Source of the DNA: Vibrio hyugaensis
GTDB lineage: Bacteria; Pseudomonadota; Gammaproteobacteria; Enterobacterales; Vibrionaceae
Assembly (NCBI RefSeq): GCF_002906655.1
Contig: NZ_CP025794.1
Location: 3,038,001-3,102,000, forward strand
DNA length: 64,000 nucleotides
Direction of reading: 5' to 3'
Part shown: positions 1-7,195 of the stretch, piece by piece
Layout of the letters: every line of letters starts with the position of its first letter
How positions within the stretch are numbered: the stretch's first letter is position 1
Position numbers and translations under genes: made by a program
The notes under the pieces: generated by a model
What the model saw: only the letters and a program-made list of their open reading frames with translations
Told to the model about the DNA's origin: nothing
Database searches by the model: none

Positions 1-788
1 ATTGTTTTCGCGTTTGGCGTATCAACTAACGTCATCTCTTGAGTTGGCTCAGCGCGCTCACCTGCAGGTGCTGCCGCTTCTGCTTTTTCGATGTTCGCTG
101 CGTAATCAGACTCAGTAGAGAATGCGATTAGGTCTTCGCCGCTTTCAGCAAGTACGTGGAACTCTTGAGAACCACTACCACCGATAGCGCCAGAGTCAGC
201 AAGTACTGGACGGTACTCAAGACCCATGCGATCGAATGCTTTACAGTAAGCGTCGTGCATCGCTTGGTAAGATTTCTCTAGACCTTCTTTGTCGATGTCG
301 AAGCTGTATGCATCCATCATGCAGAATTCACGTGCACGCATTACGCCGAAACGTGGACGACGTTCATCACGGAATTTAGTCTGGATTTGGTACAGGTTTA
401 GCGGAAGCTGTTTGTAAGAGCTCACTTCGTTACGCACAAGGCTAGTGATCACTTCTTCAGCTGTAGGGCTAAGAACAAACGGACGAGTATGACGGTCAGT
501 AAAGCGAAGTAACTCAGGACCCATCTTCTCAGAACGACCTGTCTCTTCCCATAGTTCAAACGGCTGAACAACGGGCATCAAAGTTTCGACTGCACCTGCA
601 TTGTCGATTTCTTGACGAACGATGTTTTCGACTTTACGCAGCACACGTAGACCAGTAGGCAGCCAGGTGTATAGACCTGAAGCCAGCTTACGGATCATAC
701 CCGCGCGTAGCATGAGCTGGTGGCTCACTACTTCTGCGTCGTTTGGAGTCTCCTTCAGAGTAGAAAGAAGATAATTACTGGTACGCAT
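1..788 (-). CDS. proS: Prolyl-tRNA synthetase, N-terminal part (runs off window)
   Basis: Charges tRNA-Pro with proline in the cytoplasm. The minus strand opens at an ATG at 788 and stays open to the window edge, giving about 262 residues. The start ([15 protein letters not shown], then a methionine- and arginine-rich stretch leading into [12 protein letters not shown]) is the typical N-terminus of bacterial class II ProRS, which has a long editing insertion in E. coli-type enzymes. The remaining two thirds lie outside the window. trmO lies just upstream and reads the same way; proS and trmO (yaeB) are also neighbours in E. coli. Identification rests on sequence recall plus synteny. Confidence 0.95.
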   Translation of the reverse strand, partial: MRTSNYLLSTLKETPNDAEVVSHQLMLRAGMIRKLASGLYTWLPTGLRVLRKVENIVRQEIDNAGAVETLMPVVQPFELWEETGRSEKMGPELLRFTDRHTRPFVLSPTAEEVITSLVRNEVSSYKQLPLNLYQIQTKFRDERRPRFGVMRAREFCMMDAYSFDIDKEGLEKSYQAMHDAYCKAFDRMGLEYRPVLADSGAIGGSGSQEFHVLAESGEDLIAFSTESDYAANIEKAEAAAPAGERAEPTQEMTLVDTPNAKT

Positions 789-899
789 TAAATTTATCCG
801 TTTATTAAAGTTAGATACTCAAGCCAGAATGGACAGGAGCATGAAGGTCCCACAAAGGGAAAATTGTTAGCCGCTTATAATATCAGCCAAATGCCTTTG

Positions 900-1595
900 T
901 CAAAAGCTTTCAATCGCAGTAACTGTTATTAAGTTATCGCTAACCGTGAACTTAACGTTCAGATCGAACAAATTTACCGCATATTCCTTATTGTCAGGCT
1001 TATTTTTCTTGTAAGCCGGACGAGGATCTTGTGCCAGAACTTGCTCGATCACCGTTTTGACATACTCAGTATCGTCACGCTTTTCGACTGCCGCCAGTGC
1101 AGCTGAAGAGAAGTCGACCTGAGATGTTTCGGGTTCTTCTTCTGCGTAACCACCTTGTGCTTCTACAATCGAATCCGAGTAGGGGATGTATGGCTTGATA
1201 TCGATAATCGGCGTGCCATCGACCAAATCTACGTTACCAAGATCCAAATAGATCTGATCGCCTTTCTTACTAATACCTTTGACTTCCACTGCCGACATAC
1301 CAATGCCATTGGGACGGAAGGTAGAACGTGACGTAAAGACGCCAACACGTTCATTGCCTCCTAAACGAGGCGGGCGCACGGTGGGCTTCCATCCCGCTTC
1401 TAAGTTTTGATCAAACAAAAACAGTAGCCATACATGAGAAAACTGCTCTAAACCACGAAGGGCTTCTGGACTATTTGCTGCGCCTTGAAGTTTGACGCGT
1501 GAACGCGCTGCAGGCACCAAGCGAGGTTGGCGAGGGACCGCAAACTTCTCTTTATATGGGCTTTCAATTACGCCAATAGGCTCAATGGAATACAT
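900..1595 (-). CDS. trmO: tRNA (N6-threonylcarbamoyladenosine-37) methyltransferase TrmO (TsaA/YaeB family)
   Basis: SAM-dependent methylation of t6A37 in ACY-reading tRNAs. The 231-residue protein starts MYSIEPIGVIESPYKEKF, the characteristic opening of the VirR/TsaA beta-barrel domain (PIGxIxSP). The core motifs RPNGIGMS (about residues 94-101) and VDLVDGTPIIDIKPYIPY follow. A smaller C-terminal extension (about 155-231) matches the two-domain gammaproteobacterial form. The ATG at 1595 fits the family start. It reads toward proS with a 111-base gap, and diverges from the Zur-controlled ribosomal gene pair on the other side. Confidence 0.93.
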   Translation of the reverse strand: MYSIEPIGVIESPYKEKFAVPRQPRLVPAARSRVKLQGAANSPEALRGLEQFSHVWLLFLFDQNLEAGWKPTVRPPRLGGNERVGVFTSRSTFRPNGIGMSAVEVKGISKKGDQIYLDLGNVDLVDGTPIIDIKPYIPYSDSIVEAQGGYAEEEPETSQVDFSSAALAAVEKRDDTEYVKTVIEQVLAQDPRPAYKKNKPDNKEYAVNLFDLNVKFTVSDNLITVTAIESF

Positions 1596-1683
1596 GAATA
1601 TGGTGTCTTATACATGGAAGATGAAAACTAAAGTACCACAAAATTCCGCTTGCTTTTTTGTTGATAATGATTACTAATTGATA

Positions 1684-1698
1684 TGTTATATCATAACA
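1684..1698. promoter_or_regulatory. Zur box upstream of rpmE2-rpmJ2
   Basis: TGTTATATCATAACA is an inverted repeat with perfect 6-bp arms (TGTTAT and ATAACA) around three bases. It matches the gammaproteobacterial Zur consensus core (GTTATA-n-ATAAC). It lies 25 bases before the rpmE2 start, so zinc-loaded Zur would block transcription. The flanking AT-rich bases extend the pseudo-palindrome. Site seen directly; Zur assignment is from known rpmE2/rpmJ2 regulation. Confidence 0.85.
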
Positions 1699-1722
1699 AT
1701 TAATCGAGAGGGAAATTTTAAT

Positions 1723-1983
1723 ATGAAACCAGGCATTCATCCTGAATACCGTCCTGTGGTATTTCATGACACCAGCGTAGACGAATACTTTGTTGTTGGT
1801 TCAACACTGCAAACTGATCGCACCATTGAATGGAAAGACGGCAAGACTTACCCATATTTCACACTGGATGTGTCATCTGCCTCTCACCCGTTTTACACAG
1901 GTAAGCAACGTGTCGTACAAGCTGAAGGTCGTATTGCGAACTTCAATCGCCGCTTTGGTCAATTCAGTAAAGATAAGGAGTAA
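1723..1983 (+). CDS. rpmE2: Ribosomal protein bL31B, zinc-independent paralogue
   Basis: An 86-residue type B L31 ([19 protein letters not shown]). It lacks the CxxC zinc ribbon of the housekeeping L31, as expected for the form that replaces the zinc-containing protein during zinc starvation and so frees zinc. I chose the ATG at 1723 rather than 1678: it has a GAGAGGGA ribosome site just upstream, and the 1678 codon lies before the Zur box. The next gene, rpmJ2, begins three bases after the stop, so the two form an operon. Length and C-terminus (FNRRFGQF) are normal for the family. Confidence 0.95.
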   Translation: MKPGIHPEYRPVVFHDTSVDEYFVVGSTLQTDRTIEWKDGKTYPYFTLDVSSASHPFYTGKQRVVQAEGRIANFNRRFGQFSKDKE

Positions 1984-1986
1984 AAA

Positions 1987-2112
1987 ATGAAGGTTGTTAA
2001 GTCATTAAAGAGCGCAAAAAGCCGTCACCCAGATTGCCAGATCGTAAAAAGAAGAGGGCGTTTATACGTTATTTGCAAGACGAACCCACGCTTTAAGGCG
2101 GTGCAGAAATAA
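1987..2112 (+). CDS. rpmJ2: Ribosomal protein bL36B, zinc-independent paralogue
   Basis: A 41-residue protein ([20 protein letters not shown], then [21 protein letters not shown]) that is clearly the YkgO-type L36. It keeps two isolated cysteines but not the full C-C-C-H zinc site of RpmJ. AAGGAG at the end of rpmE2 acts as its ribosome site, and only three bases separate the genes, indicating co-translation under the Zur operator. It is slightly shorter than the E. coli paralogue because the basic C-terminal tail is trimmed. Confidence 0.95.
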   Translation: MKVVKSLKSAKSRHPDCQIVKRRGRLYVICKTNPRFKAVQK

Positions 2113-2227
2113 CCATGAATATCGTGGTAATTTATGGAATACAGTTACTTATAATCCTGATTTATGATCTTTATGTGGGTGATATAACTATATTTTTATC
2201 CATAATGGGTCATAAATTCGCCTTTTG

Positions 2228-2306
2228 GTTACATTCTGTAACGCTTTGAACTTTCACTTAACCCTTGTGTCGAGTACCCTGCGCAGGCTTTATGACATTT
2301 TTGTCA
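2228..2306. promoter_or_regulatory. Two palindromes in the abgT leader (candidate operators)
   Basis: Two inverted repeats lie in the 228-base gap before the AbgT-family gene: GTTACATTCTGTAAC (2228-2242, 6-bp arms) and TGACATTTTTGTCA (2293-2306, 5-bp arms). A direct repeat of TGCGCAGG flanks the second (2280-2287 and 2311-2318). I do not recognise the regulator. The second palindrome lies 34 bases before the ATG, where a repressor could act. Confidence 0.45.
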
Positions 2307-2340
2307 CAAATGCGCAGGAATAAATACAAGGAGGGAACAG

Positions 2341-3927
2341 ATGAGTTCATCTGCTTCAATGAAACAAAACTCGCCAAAGAAGCCACTATTCACGCGCTTC
2401 TTAGATACAGTTGAATATTTGGGGAACCTTTTACCCCACCCAATCACACTTTTCGCCATTTTCTGTCTTGCTATCCTCGTCACGTCTGGCATCGCCGGTT
2501 ACTTCGAAGTTTCTGTTGTAGACCCGCGTCCAGAAGGCGCTCCAGGTCGCGCTGCTGATGGCATGATCCAAGTCGTAAGCTTATTAAACGCGGAAGGCTT
2601 ACAGCTGATTGTGACTAACCTAGTGAAAAACTTTGTTGGCTTCGCACCGTTAGGTACCGTATTGGTTGCGATGCTTGGTGTTGCCATTGCAGAACATTCT
2701 GGTCTACTTTCTGCTGCAATGCGTGGCCTAGTAATGGGCGCTTCTCAGCGCATGGTTACCGTAACCGTTGTTTTCGCTGGTATCATTTCAAACACGGCAT
2801 CTGAGCTTGGCTACGTGGTATTGATTCCACTGGCAGCAATGCTGTTCCACTCATTAGGTCGTCACCCACTTGCTGGTCTTGCAGCGGCATTTGCCGGTGT
2901 ATCGGGCGGTTACTCTGCGAACCTACTTATCGGTACGGTTGATCCACTGTTATCAGGCATCACTGAAACAGCAGCGCAGATGATTGACCCAACTTACACT
3001 GTTGGTCCAGAAGTAAACTGGTACTTCATGTTTGTTTCGACGTTCTTCATCGCGATTACTGGTGCATTCGTTACTGAAAAAATCGTTGAGCCAAAACTTG
3101 GCAAATACAATGAAGAAGAAGCCGCAGAAGACCTGTCTCAAGACAAAATGGGCAGCCTAACAGACCAAGAGAAGAAAGGTCTTAAGCTTGCGGGTATCGC
3201 AGTACTGGCAGTTTCTGCACTACTAGCATGGACTATTGTTCCTGCTGATGGTGTTCTACGTTCTGACGCTGGCACAGTAGCGGGCTCTCCATTCTTGAAG
3301 AGTATCGTTGCGTTTATTTTTGTTTTCTTCGCGGTACCGGGTTTTGTGTACGGTCGCGTAGTTGGCACGATGAAGAATGACCGTGATGTCATTGATGCCA
3401 TGTCGAAGTCAATGTCTTCAATGGGCATGTACATCGTGCTGGTATTCTTTGCTGCGCAATTTGTTGCTTTCTTTAAGTGGACGAACTTTGGTCAAGTGTT
3501 TGCAGTAGCTGGCGCAAGCTTCCTACAAGAAATCGGTCTAACTGGCCCAATGTTGTTCTTTGCCTTCATCCTAATGTGTGGCTTCATCAACTTGATGATT
3601 GGTTCAGCATCAGCACAGTGGGCAGTAACAGCACCAATCTTTGTACCAATGTTAATGCTAGTCGGTTACGCTCCTGAAACCATTCAAGCGGCTTACCGTA
3701 TCGGTGACTCAACGACGAACATCATCACCCCAATGATGAGCTACTTCGGTCTTATCCTTGCGGTAGCAACGCGCTACATGAAGAATCTAGGTATCGGTAC
3801 GCTGATCGCGACCATGTTGCCTTACTCGATTGTCTTCCTTGTTGGTTGGAGTGTGCTGTTCTACCTGTGGGTATTCGTATTCGGTCTACCAGTAGGTCCT
3901 GGTGCGGCAACATACTACACGCCTTAA
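2341..3927 (+). CDS. AbgT-family transporter (p-aminobenzoyl-glutamate type)
   Basis: A 528-residue inner-membrane protein with about a dozen hydrophobic segments. It opens with a short polar N-terminus followed by FLDTVEYLGNLLPHPITLFAIF, typical of the AbgT/MtrF family. Conserved family stretches include ISNTASELGYVVLIPLAAMLF, GFINLMIGSASAQWAVTAPIFVPMLM and IGDSTTNIITPMMSYFGLI. Family members import p-aminobenzoyl-glutamate or export antimetabolites such as sulfonamides by proton coupling; substrate here is not shown. No abgA or abgB peptidase genes accompany it, so it is a solitary transporter. AAGGAGGGAAC precedes the ATG, a strong ribosome site. Confidence 0.9.
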   Translation: MSSSASMKQNSPKKPLFTRFLDTVEYLGNLLPHPITLFAIFCLAILVTSGIAGYFEVSVVDPRPEGAPGRAADGMIQVVSLLNAEGLQLIVTNLVKNFVGFAPLGTVLVAMLGVAIAEHSGLLSAAMRGLVMGASQRMVTVTVVFAGIISNTASELGYVVLIPLAAMLFHSLGRHPLAGLAAAFAGVSGGYSANLLIGTVDPLLSGITETAAQMIDPTYTVGPEVNWYFMFVSTFFIAITGAFVTEKIVEPKLGKYNEEEAAEDLSQDKMGSLTDQEKKGLKLAGIAVLAVSALLAWTIVPADGVLRSDAGTVAGSPFLKSIVAFIFVFFAVPGFVYGRVVGTMKNDRDVIDAMSKSMSSMGMYIVLVFFAAQFVAFFKWTNFGQVFAVAGASFLQEIGLTGPMLFFAFILMCGFINLMIGSASAQWAVTAPIFVPMLMLVGYAPETIQAAYRIGDSTTNIITPMMSYFGLILAVATRYMKNLGIGTLIATMLPYSIVFLVGWSVLFYLWVFVFGLPVGPGAATYYTP

Positions 3928-3953
3928 TAGGTAACCTCACTCAGCTCCCAAAG

Positions 3954-3978
3954 GCCTGCGTTTATCGCAGGCTTTTTT
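3954..3978 (+). terminator. Rho-independent terminator after abgT
   Basis: GCCTGCG, loop TTTAT, CGCAGGC, then six T. It sits between convergent genes; only a short T run exists on the other strand. Confidence 0.9.
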
Positions 3979-3981
3979 CGT

Positions 3982-4706
3982 TCAAAGACCTGCGAAACGA
4001 TAGGTTAGGCCGACTTCAAACGACCAGCCCACGTCACGCTGAACCAAAGGGCTGCCACTATCGTGAGGCATAAACTCAGCTTTAGAAATGCCAATCCATG
4101 ATGGTGTGAACTCATACAAACCGATAATTCCCGCTTGGTAAACAAAAGTAGAATCGGCTTTGAACTCGTTTAACCCAGATGTAGCTGCCTCTTGCGCAGA
4201 GACACTGTACAGATGGTTAGAGAGTTTTTATCTCGGTAATCGACTTCTAGAAAGGGGGTGAGGGTAAACGGTGGTAACCAAGTTTCTAGTGTCCGACCGA
4301 GATGCAGTTGAACTTCGTAACCATTGTGCTCTGAGGTGACATCATGCAGATAAGTCAATCTTGCTCCAACCGTACCCAAGGTAATGCCGAACTCACCATT
4401 GCCATCGCGATCGTTGATGCCATTTGGTAAATCGACAAAGGTGTTGGAGACTCCCGCAAAGCGCCAATTAGCCGATAGGCCCAAATAAGTTAATGCTTGC
4501 CAGTTGGCTAAGCTGCCATCGACAAAGCCAATGGGGCCCGAATAGAACAAGTTAGGTGTCGCGCCAAACTTAGGTGTGTCTTTGACGGAAAAAGCGCTTT
4601 CGCCAGAGGTGATACTGCCGCCAACAATGCCAAAGGGTTCTTGGCTGGCAAGCAACGTCGTAGAAAAGAAAAGTAATGAAAAGGGGACGGCGATCCGTGC
4701 GTTCAT
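3982..4706 (-). pseudogene. MipA/OmpV-family outer membrane protein, frameshifted
   Basis: The start at 4706 gives a signal peptide (MNARIAVPFSLLFFSTTLLA) and an OmpV/MipA beta-barrel front half up to LEVDYRDKN. The frame then breaks and stops at 4170. The next frame continues the family sequence without loss (SNHLYSVSAQEAATSGL ... DVGWSFEVGLTYRFAGL) to a stop at 3982-3984, ending in the aromatic C-terminal strand expected of an outer-membrane barrel. The break falls in a run of five T on the plus strand (4225-4229); a sixth would restore DYRDKKLSNH. It may be a real one-base deletion, phase variation, or a homopolymer sequencing error. MipA proteins scaffold murein enzymes or act as porins; the role here is unknown. 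Confidence 0.85.
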
Positions 4707-4710
4707 AAAT

Positions 4711-4750
4711 AAAACTCCATTCTTGTTATAACAACAAAGAACGGAGTTTT
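4711..4750 (-). promoter_or_regulatory. Long hairpin over the ompV-like ribosome binding site (possible yaiI terminator)
   Basis: On the minus strand, AAAACTCCGTTCTT pairs with AAGAATGGAGTTTT over 14 bp (one G-T), with a small bulge and GTT/AAC closing near the loop. The 3' arm contains GGAG, which is the ribosome site of the downstream ompV-like gene (ATG at 4706). Because the arm ends TTTTATTT, the same structure could terminate yaiI transcription. Either reading predicts low ompV expression unless the hairpin is opened. Confidence 0.65.
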
Positions 4751-4798
4751 GAGGTTCTCATTTCACTGGCGACGATTTTCGTGGGTAAAAATGTATGC

Positions 4799-5242
4799 CT
4801 AACGTTTTGCGAGGATTCTGTCGAGGTGATTGGCGAACTCGCGACGTTCCGTTTGAGACAGCGCTGCTGGCCCTCCCGTTTGAATACCGCTTGATCGCAT
4901 GGTATCCATAAAGTCACGGATATTGAGTCGCGCTTTGATAGTATCTTTCGTGTAAAGCTCGCCTCGTGAACTTAGCGCCAATGCGCCTTTGCTAATGACT
5001 TCATCTGCAAGTGGAATATCTGATGTGATCACCAGATCATTGGCTTCGACACGACGAACAATTTCGTTATCCGCAATATCAAAACCGGCAGGCACTTGCA
5101 GAGAGTGAATATTTGCTCGCTTTGGTACAGGAACCACGTGGTTTGCAACAAAGGTACACTCAACACCGGTTCGTTCAGCGGCACGTACGATAGTCTCACG
5201 AATGACTTTCGGACAAGCATCCGCATCTACCCATAATTTCAT
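4799..5242 (-). CDS. yaiI: DUF188 / YaiI-YqxD family protein (PIN-like fold)
   Basis: 147 residues beginning [18 protein letters not shown], with [16 protein letters not shown] in the middle and [17 protein letters not shown] later. These are the hallmark motifs of UPF0178 (YaiI/YqxD), a PIN-like domain whose acidic residues suggest a nuclease, though no function is established. Its start overlaps the stop of the upstream 97-residue gene by four bases (ATGA), so the two are translationally coupled. Confidence 0.9.
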   Translation of the reverse strand: MKLWVDADACPKVIRETIVRAAERTGVECTFVANHVVPVPKRANIHSLQVPAGFDIADNEIVRRVEANDLVITSDIPLADEVISKGALALSSRGELYTKDTIKARLNIRDFMDTMRSSGIQTGGPAALSQTERREFANHLDRILAKR

Positions 5243-5532
5243 GCTGTTTTCTCATTTAGTTTGGCTTCAAGCTCTTCAACACGAGCCACCAGTTTAGCTA
5301 CCGTGTTTTCCAGAACAGTGATGCGATCTTCTTCTTTCGGTGTTTGTACCGCAACTTCAACTTTAGGAATGCGATTCGCGCTTTTCCAACTTTTGATGGT
5401 TGCGATTAATGCTGGCATAGGCACAGGTGTTTTCATTCGAGCTTTGACCAGAGCAACGGTTGGCTCTTTACCTTGCTGTTGCAACTGCTCCATCACGGCT
5501 TCCAGCTCTTTAGTGACGTCTTGAGTTAACAT
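5239..5532 (-). CDS. Small KfrA-N-like putative DNA-binding protein
   Basis: 97 residues. The first half ([20 protein letters not shown], then [27 protein letters not shown]) resembles the helix-turn-helix of the KfrA N-terminal domain family. The tail (about residues 68-97) is a short predicted coiled coil, with leucine/valine heptads and many glutamates. A role in DNA binding or dimerisation is an inference from this layout. It forms a two-gene unit with yaiI (ATGA overlap). I do not know a characterised orthologue. Confidence 0.7.
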   Translation of the reverse strand: MLTQDVTKELEAVMEQLQQQGKEPTVALVKARMKTPVPMPALIATIKSWKSANRIPKVEVAVQTPKEEDRITVLENTVAKLVARVEELEAKLNEKTA

Positions 5533-5611
5533 ATTTTGTCCCTACTAAAATGACTTCTGTCATCATACGATGAGGCGCTGAAATTAGCGAATGGCAATTT
5601 CGGCAGTCCCT

Positions 5612-5629
5612 TGTGCGAGATCTCTCACA
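5612..5629. promoter_or_regulatory. VarA/UvrY (GacA-type) binding palindrome upstream of the CsrB sRNA
   Basis: TGTGCGAGATCTCTCACA is an 18-bp inverted repeat with one mismatch pair. It is nearly the same as the UvrY site described for E. coli csrB (TGTGAGAGATCTCTTACA). It is centred about 168 bases before the inferred sRNA start. A second half-site (TGTGAGAGA, 5635-5643) follows. It implies control by the BarA/VarS-VarA two-component system. Confidence 0.8.
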
Positions 5630-5753
5630 GAGGTTGTGAGAGAAAACGATTTCGTCGTCAGAACAAAAGAAATTAGTTGGTATAAGATTATGAAAAATAA
5701 CGATTTAACATCTTTTTAACTAAGTTTTTAAACAAAAGAATGTCTTGGGCTGA

Positions 5754-5781
5754 TTGTGATTTAAAAGGAAAAGCGTAAATT
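5754..5781 (+). promoter_or_regulatory. Predicted promoter of the CsrB-family sRNA
   Basis: TTGTGA (5754-5759), 16-base spacer, TAAATT (5776-5781), with a start near 5789 where the conserved GTCGGCAGGAAG of CsrB RNAs begins. Confidence 0.6.
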
Positions 5782-5788
5782 AAACCTT

Positions 5789-6193
5789 GTCGGCAGGAAG
5801 CAGACATGGAACAGGAAAGCACCAAGGATTTGGTCATCGTCAGGACGACGATTTGATTATTCAGGATGAGTGATCAAGCACGGAGCGCAGGACATTGTAA
5901 GGACACAATCATCAATAGGATGTTGATGACTAAGGATAGACAATGGACCCCTCTTAGGATTGAGGTAAGGACAGCATCAGGAAGATGCAATGGACACCGC
6001 TCAAGGAACAAGTGATGCGCGCTAACGAGGATTGTTAGCTATCAGGATGATAAGGACACCGCTAGGACGGCGACGTAAGGACTAAGCTGACGGAATCAGC
6101 CACTATTATGGATGATGCATGGAGCACTATTTAGTAGCCGGACTGCTGCGAGTAAGACTATGACCCCGATACGCTAGTGTCGGGGTCTTTCTT
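5789..6193 (+). ncRNA. csrB: CsrB-family sRNA (CsrA antagonist)
   Basis: About 405 bases without a credible ORF that contain 26 GGA triplets, 18 of them AGGA, repeatedly set in short hairpin loops such as ATCGTCAGGACGACGAT. This density of CsrA-binding motifs is diagnostic of CsrB/CsrC RNAs, which titrate the global regulator CsrA. The 5' end, GTCGGCAGGAAGCAGACA, resembles the conserved 5' end of E. coli csrB. It ends in a strong terminator at 6162-6193. Vibrio carries several copies (csrB, csrC, csrD or csrB1-3); which paralogue this is cannot be decided from one window. The transcription start is inferred, not measured. Confidence 0.92.
6162..6193 (+). terminator. Terminator of the CsrB-family sRNA
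   Basis: An 11-bp stem (GACCCCGATAC with GTGTCGGGGTC, one G-T pair), loop GCTA, then TTTCTT. Confidence 0.93.
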
Positions 6194-6342
6194 ATTTTGC
6201 ACTTTCATAATTTCAGATAATTAAAAGTGTCAATATCACATAATTTATAAATTCCTCATAACACTGAATAAAAAACAATCCAGATCAATATCCTTTCCAA
6301 TCAGTTGGTTTAACTTTCGGCTTCTCTAAAAGGCGTTATGTA

Positions 6343-6383
6343 CCGCATAACAAATGAAGAGCTCTTGAGCTTCTGCTATGCGG
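6343..6383 (+). promoter_or_regulatory. Hairpin in the leader of the GNAT gene
   Basis: CCGCATA (6343-6349) pairs with TATGCGG (6377-6383). Between them GAAG (6356-6359) and CTTC (6370-6373) form a second stem. The structure ends 33 bases before the GTG start. It has no T run, so it is not a terminator; an mRNA leader structure or a protein site is possible. Confidence 0.45.
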
Positions 6384-6416
6384 ATAAATTAAGTTTGCTG
6401 TAATCAAGGAACAGAT

Positions 6417-6923
6417 GTGACCATAGTAACCAGAAGAATGCTTCTTCTACCCTACAATGAGTCGTTGCAACTAGAGTTCGTGATGTTAAATTGCTGCGCT
6501 AAGAATCGCGCAGAGATGAATGGACCACATACCGTGTCTTCTGCGAAACAGTTGTTTGAGAAGATTCTGGATGATGAAAATGTCTACAGTATGGCGGTAC
6601 TTGAGAGTACCAGCCGTGACTATATGGGACACGTGTTCATTTCGAATCTGGAGCATGAACCAGAGCTGGGATTTATCTTTGATAAAGCTTATTGGGGTAA
6701 AGGATTAGCAACAGAAGCGCTAAAGGCGTTTTTCCCGAAGGCGTGCCGTGAGCTTGGACTACACAAGGTCAAAGCGAATGTGAATAGTCATCACAAAGCA
6801 TCCATGGCAGTACTGGAAAAACTTGGATTTACAAAGACAAGAGAAAGCAAGGACCTACACGGCCCTTACTTTGAAATGGAATTTACAAGCGATGTGGCGG
6901 TAGGTGAAAGTTCAGCGGCCTAA
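6417..6923 (+). CDS. GNAT N-acetyltransferase (RimJ/RimL-like)
   Basis: 168 residues with the GNAT acetyl-CoA loop in KAYWGKGLATEALKAF and the later VNSHHKASMAVLEKLGFT motif. This is the usual pattern of the RimJ/RimL and small-molecule acetyltransferase group. The start is a GTG at 6417 with AAGGA six bases upstream; the in-frame ATG at codon 8 is less well placed. The last 41 bases overlap the convergent DUF3301 gene. The substrate is unknown. It stands alone between the sRNA and a minus-strand block. Confidence 0.8.
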   Translation: MTIVTRRMLLLPYNESLQLEFVMLNCCAKNRAEMNGPHTVSSAKQLFEKILDDENVYSMAVLESTSRDYMGHVFISNLEHEPELGFIFDKAYWGKGLATEALKAFFPKACRELGLHKVKANVNSHHKASMAVLEKLGFTKTRESKDLHGPYFEMEFTSDVAVGESSAA

Positions 6924-7182
6924 ATCCGATCATCGTCAATTCTCCTTGGTAGCAATCGTCACCAAGGGATGAAAACTCAAATTGATACACTGTATGCCAA
7001 CGCCAGATTCCGTCTGGCGTTTTCATTTTATGTGCTCCAAATGCGATGCTGACCAATTGCAGATCAAGTTGCTCGCATTTGCGTGTAATAGCCGCTTTCG
7101 CTAATTCTGATTGGCGTCTTTGTTGCCAGAACAAAAAGCAGAAAAAGCACAGCCCTAAAATGGCTAGTAAGTCACCAATCAT
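6883..7182 (-). CDS. DUF3301 family protein, single membrane anchor
   Basis: 99 residues. One hydrophobic segment at the N-terminus (residues 3-19, LLAILGLCFFCFLFW) is followed by a basic QQRRQSELAK stretch and a globular domain with WRWHTVYQFEFSSLGDDCYQGEL and a proline/histidine-rich tail (FHLPPHR). I recognise it as a DUF3301 protein common in Vibrio next to DUF3549 and YqcC; function unknown. It follows the DUF3549 gene by 13 bases on the same strand, so they are probably one transcript. Confidence 0.75.
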   Translation of the reverse strand: MIGDLLAILGLCFFCFLFWQQRRQSELAKAAITRKCEQLDLQLVSIAFGAHKMKTPDGIWRWHTVYQFEFSSLGDDCYQGELTMIGFRPLNFHLPPHRL

Positions 7183-7195
7183 CCCTAATCCTTTA

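Noticed and set aside
4170..4706. Complete 178-residue outer-membrane protein
   Set aside because: The C-terminus is out of frame; the family sequence continues in another frame to 3982, so it is treated as frameshifted.
5789..6193. Short ORFs inside the CsrB-like RNA
   Set aside because: They are chance frames in a GGA-rich structured RNA without ribosome sites.
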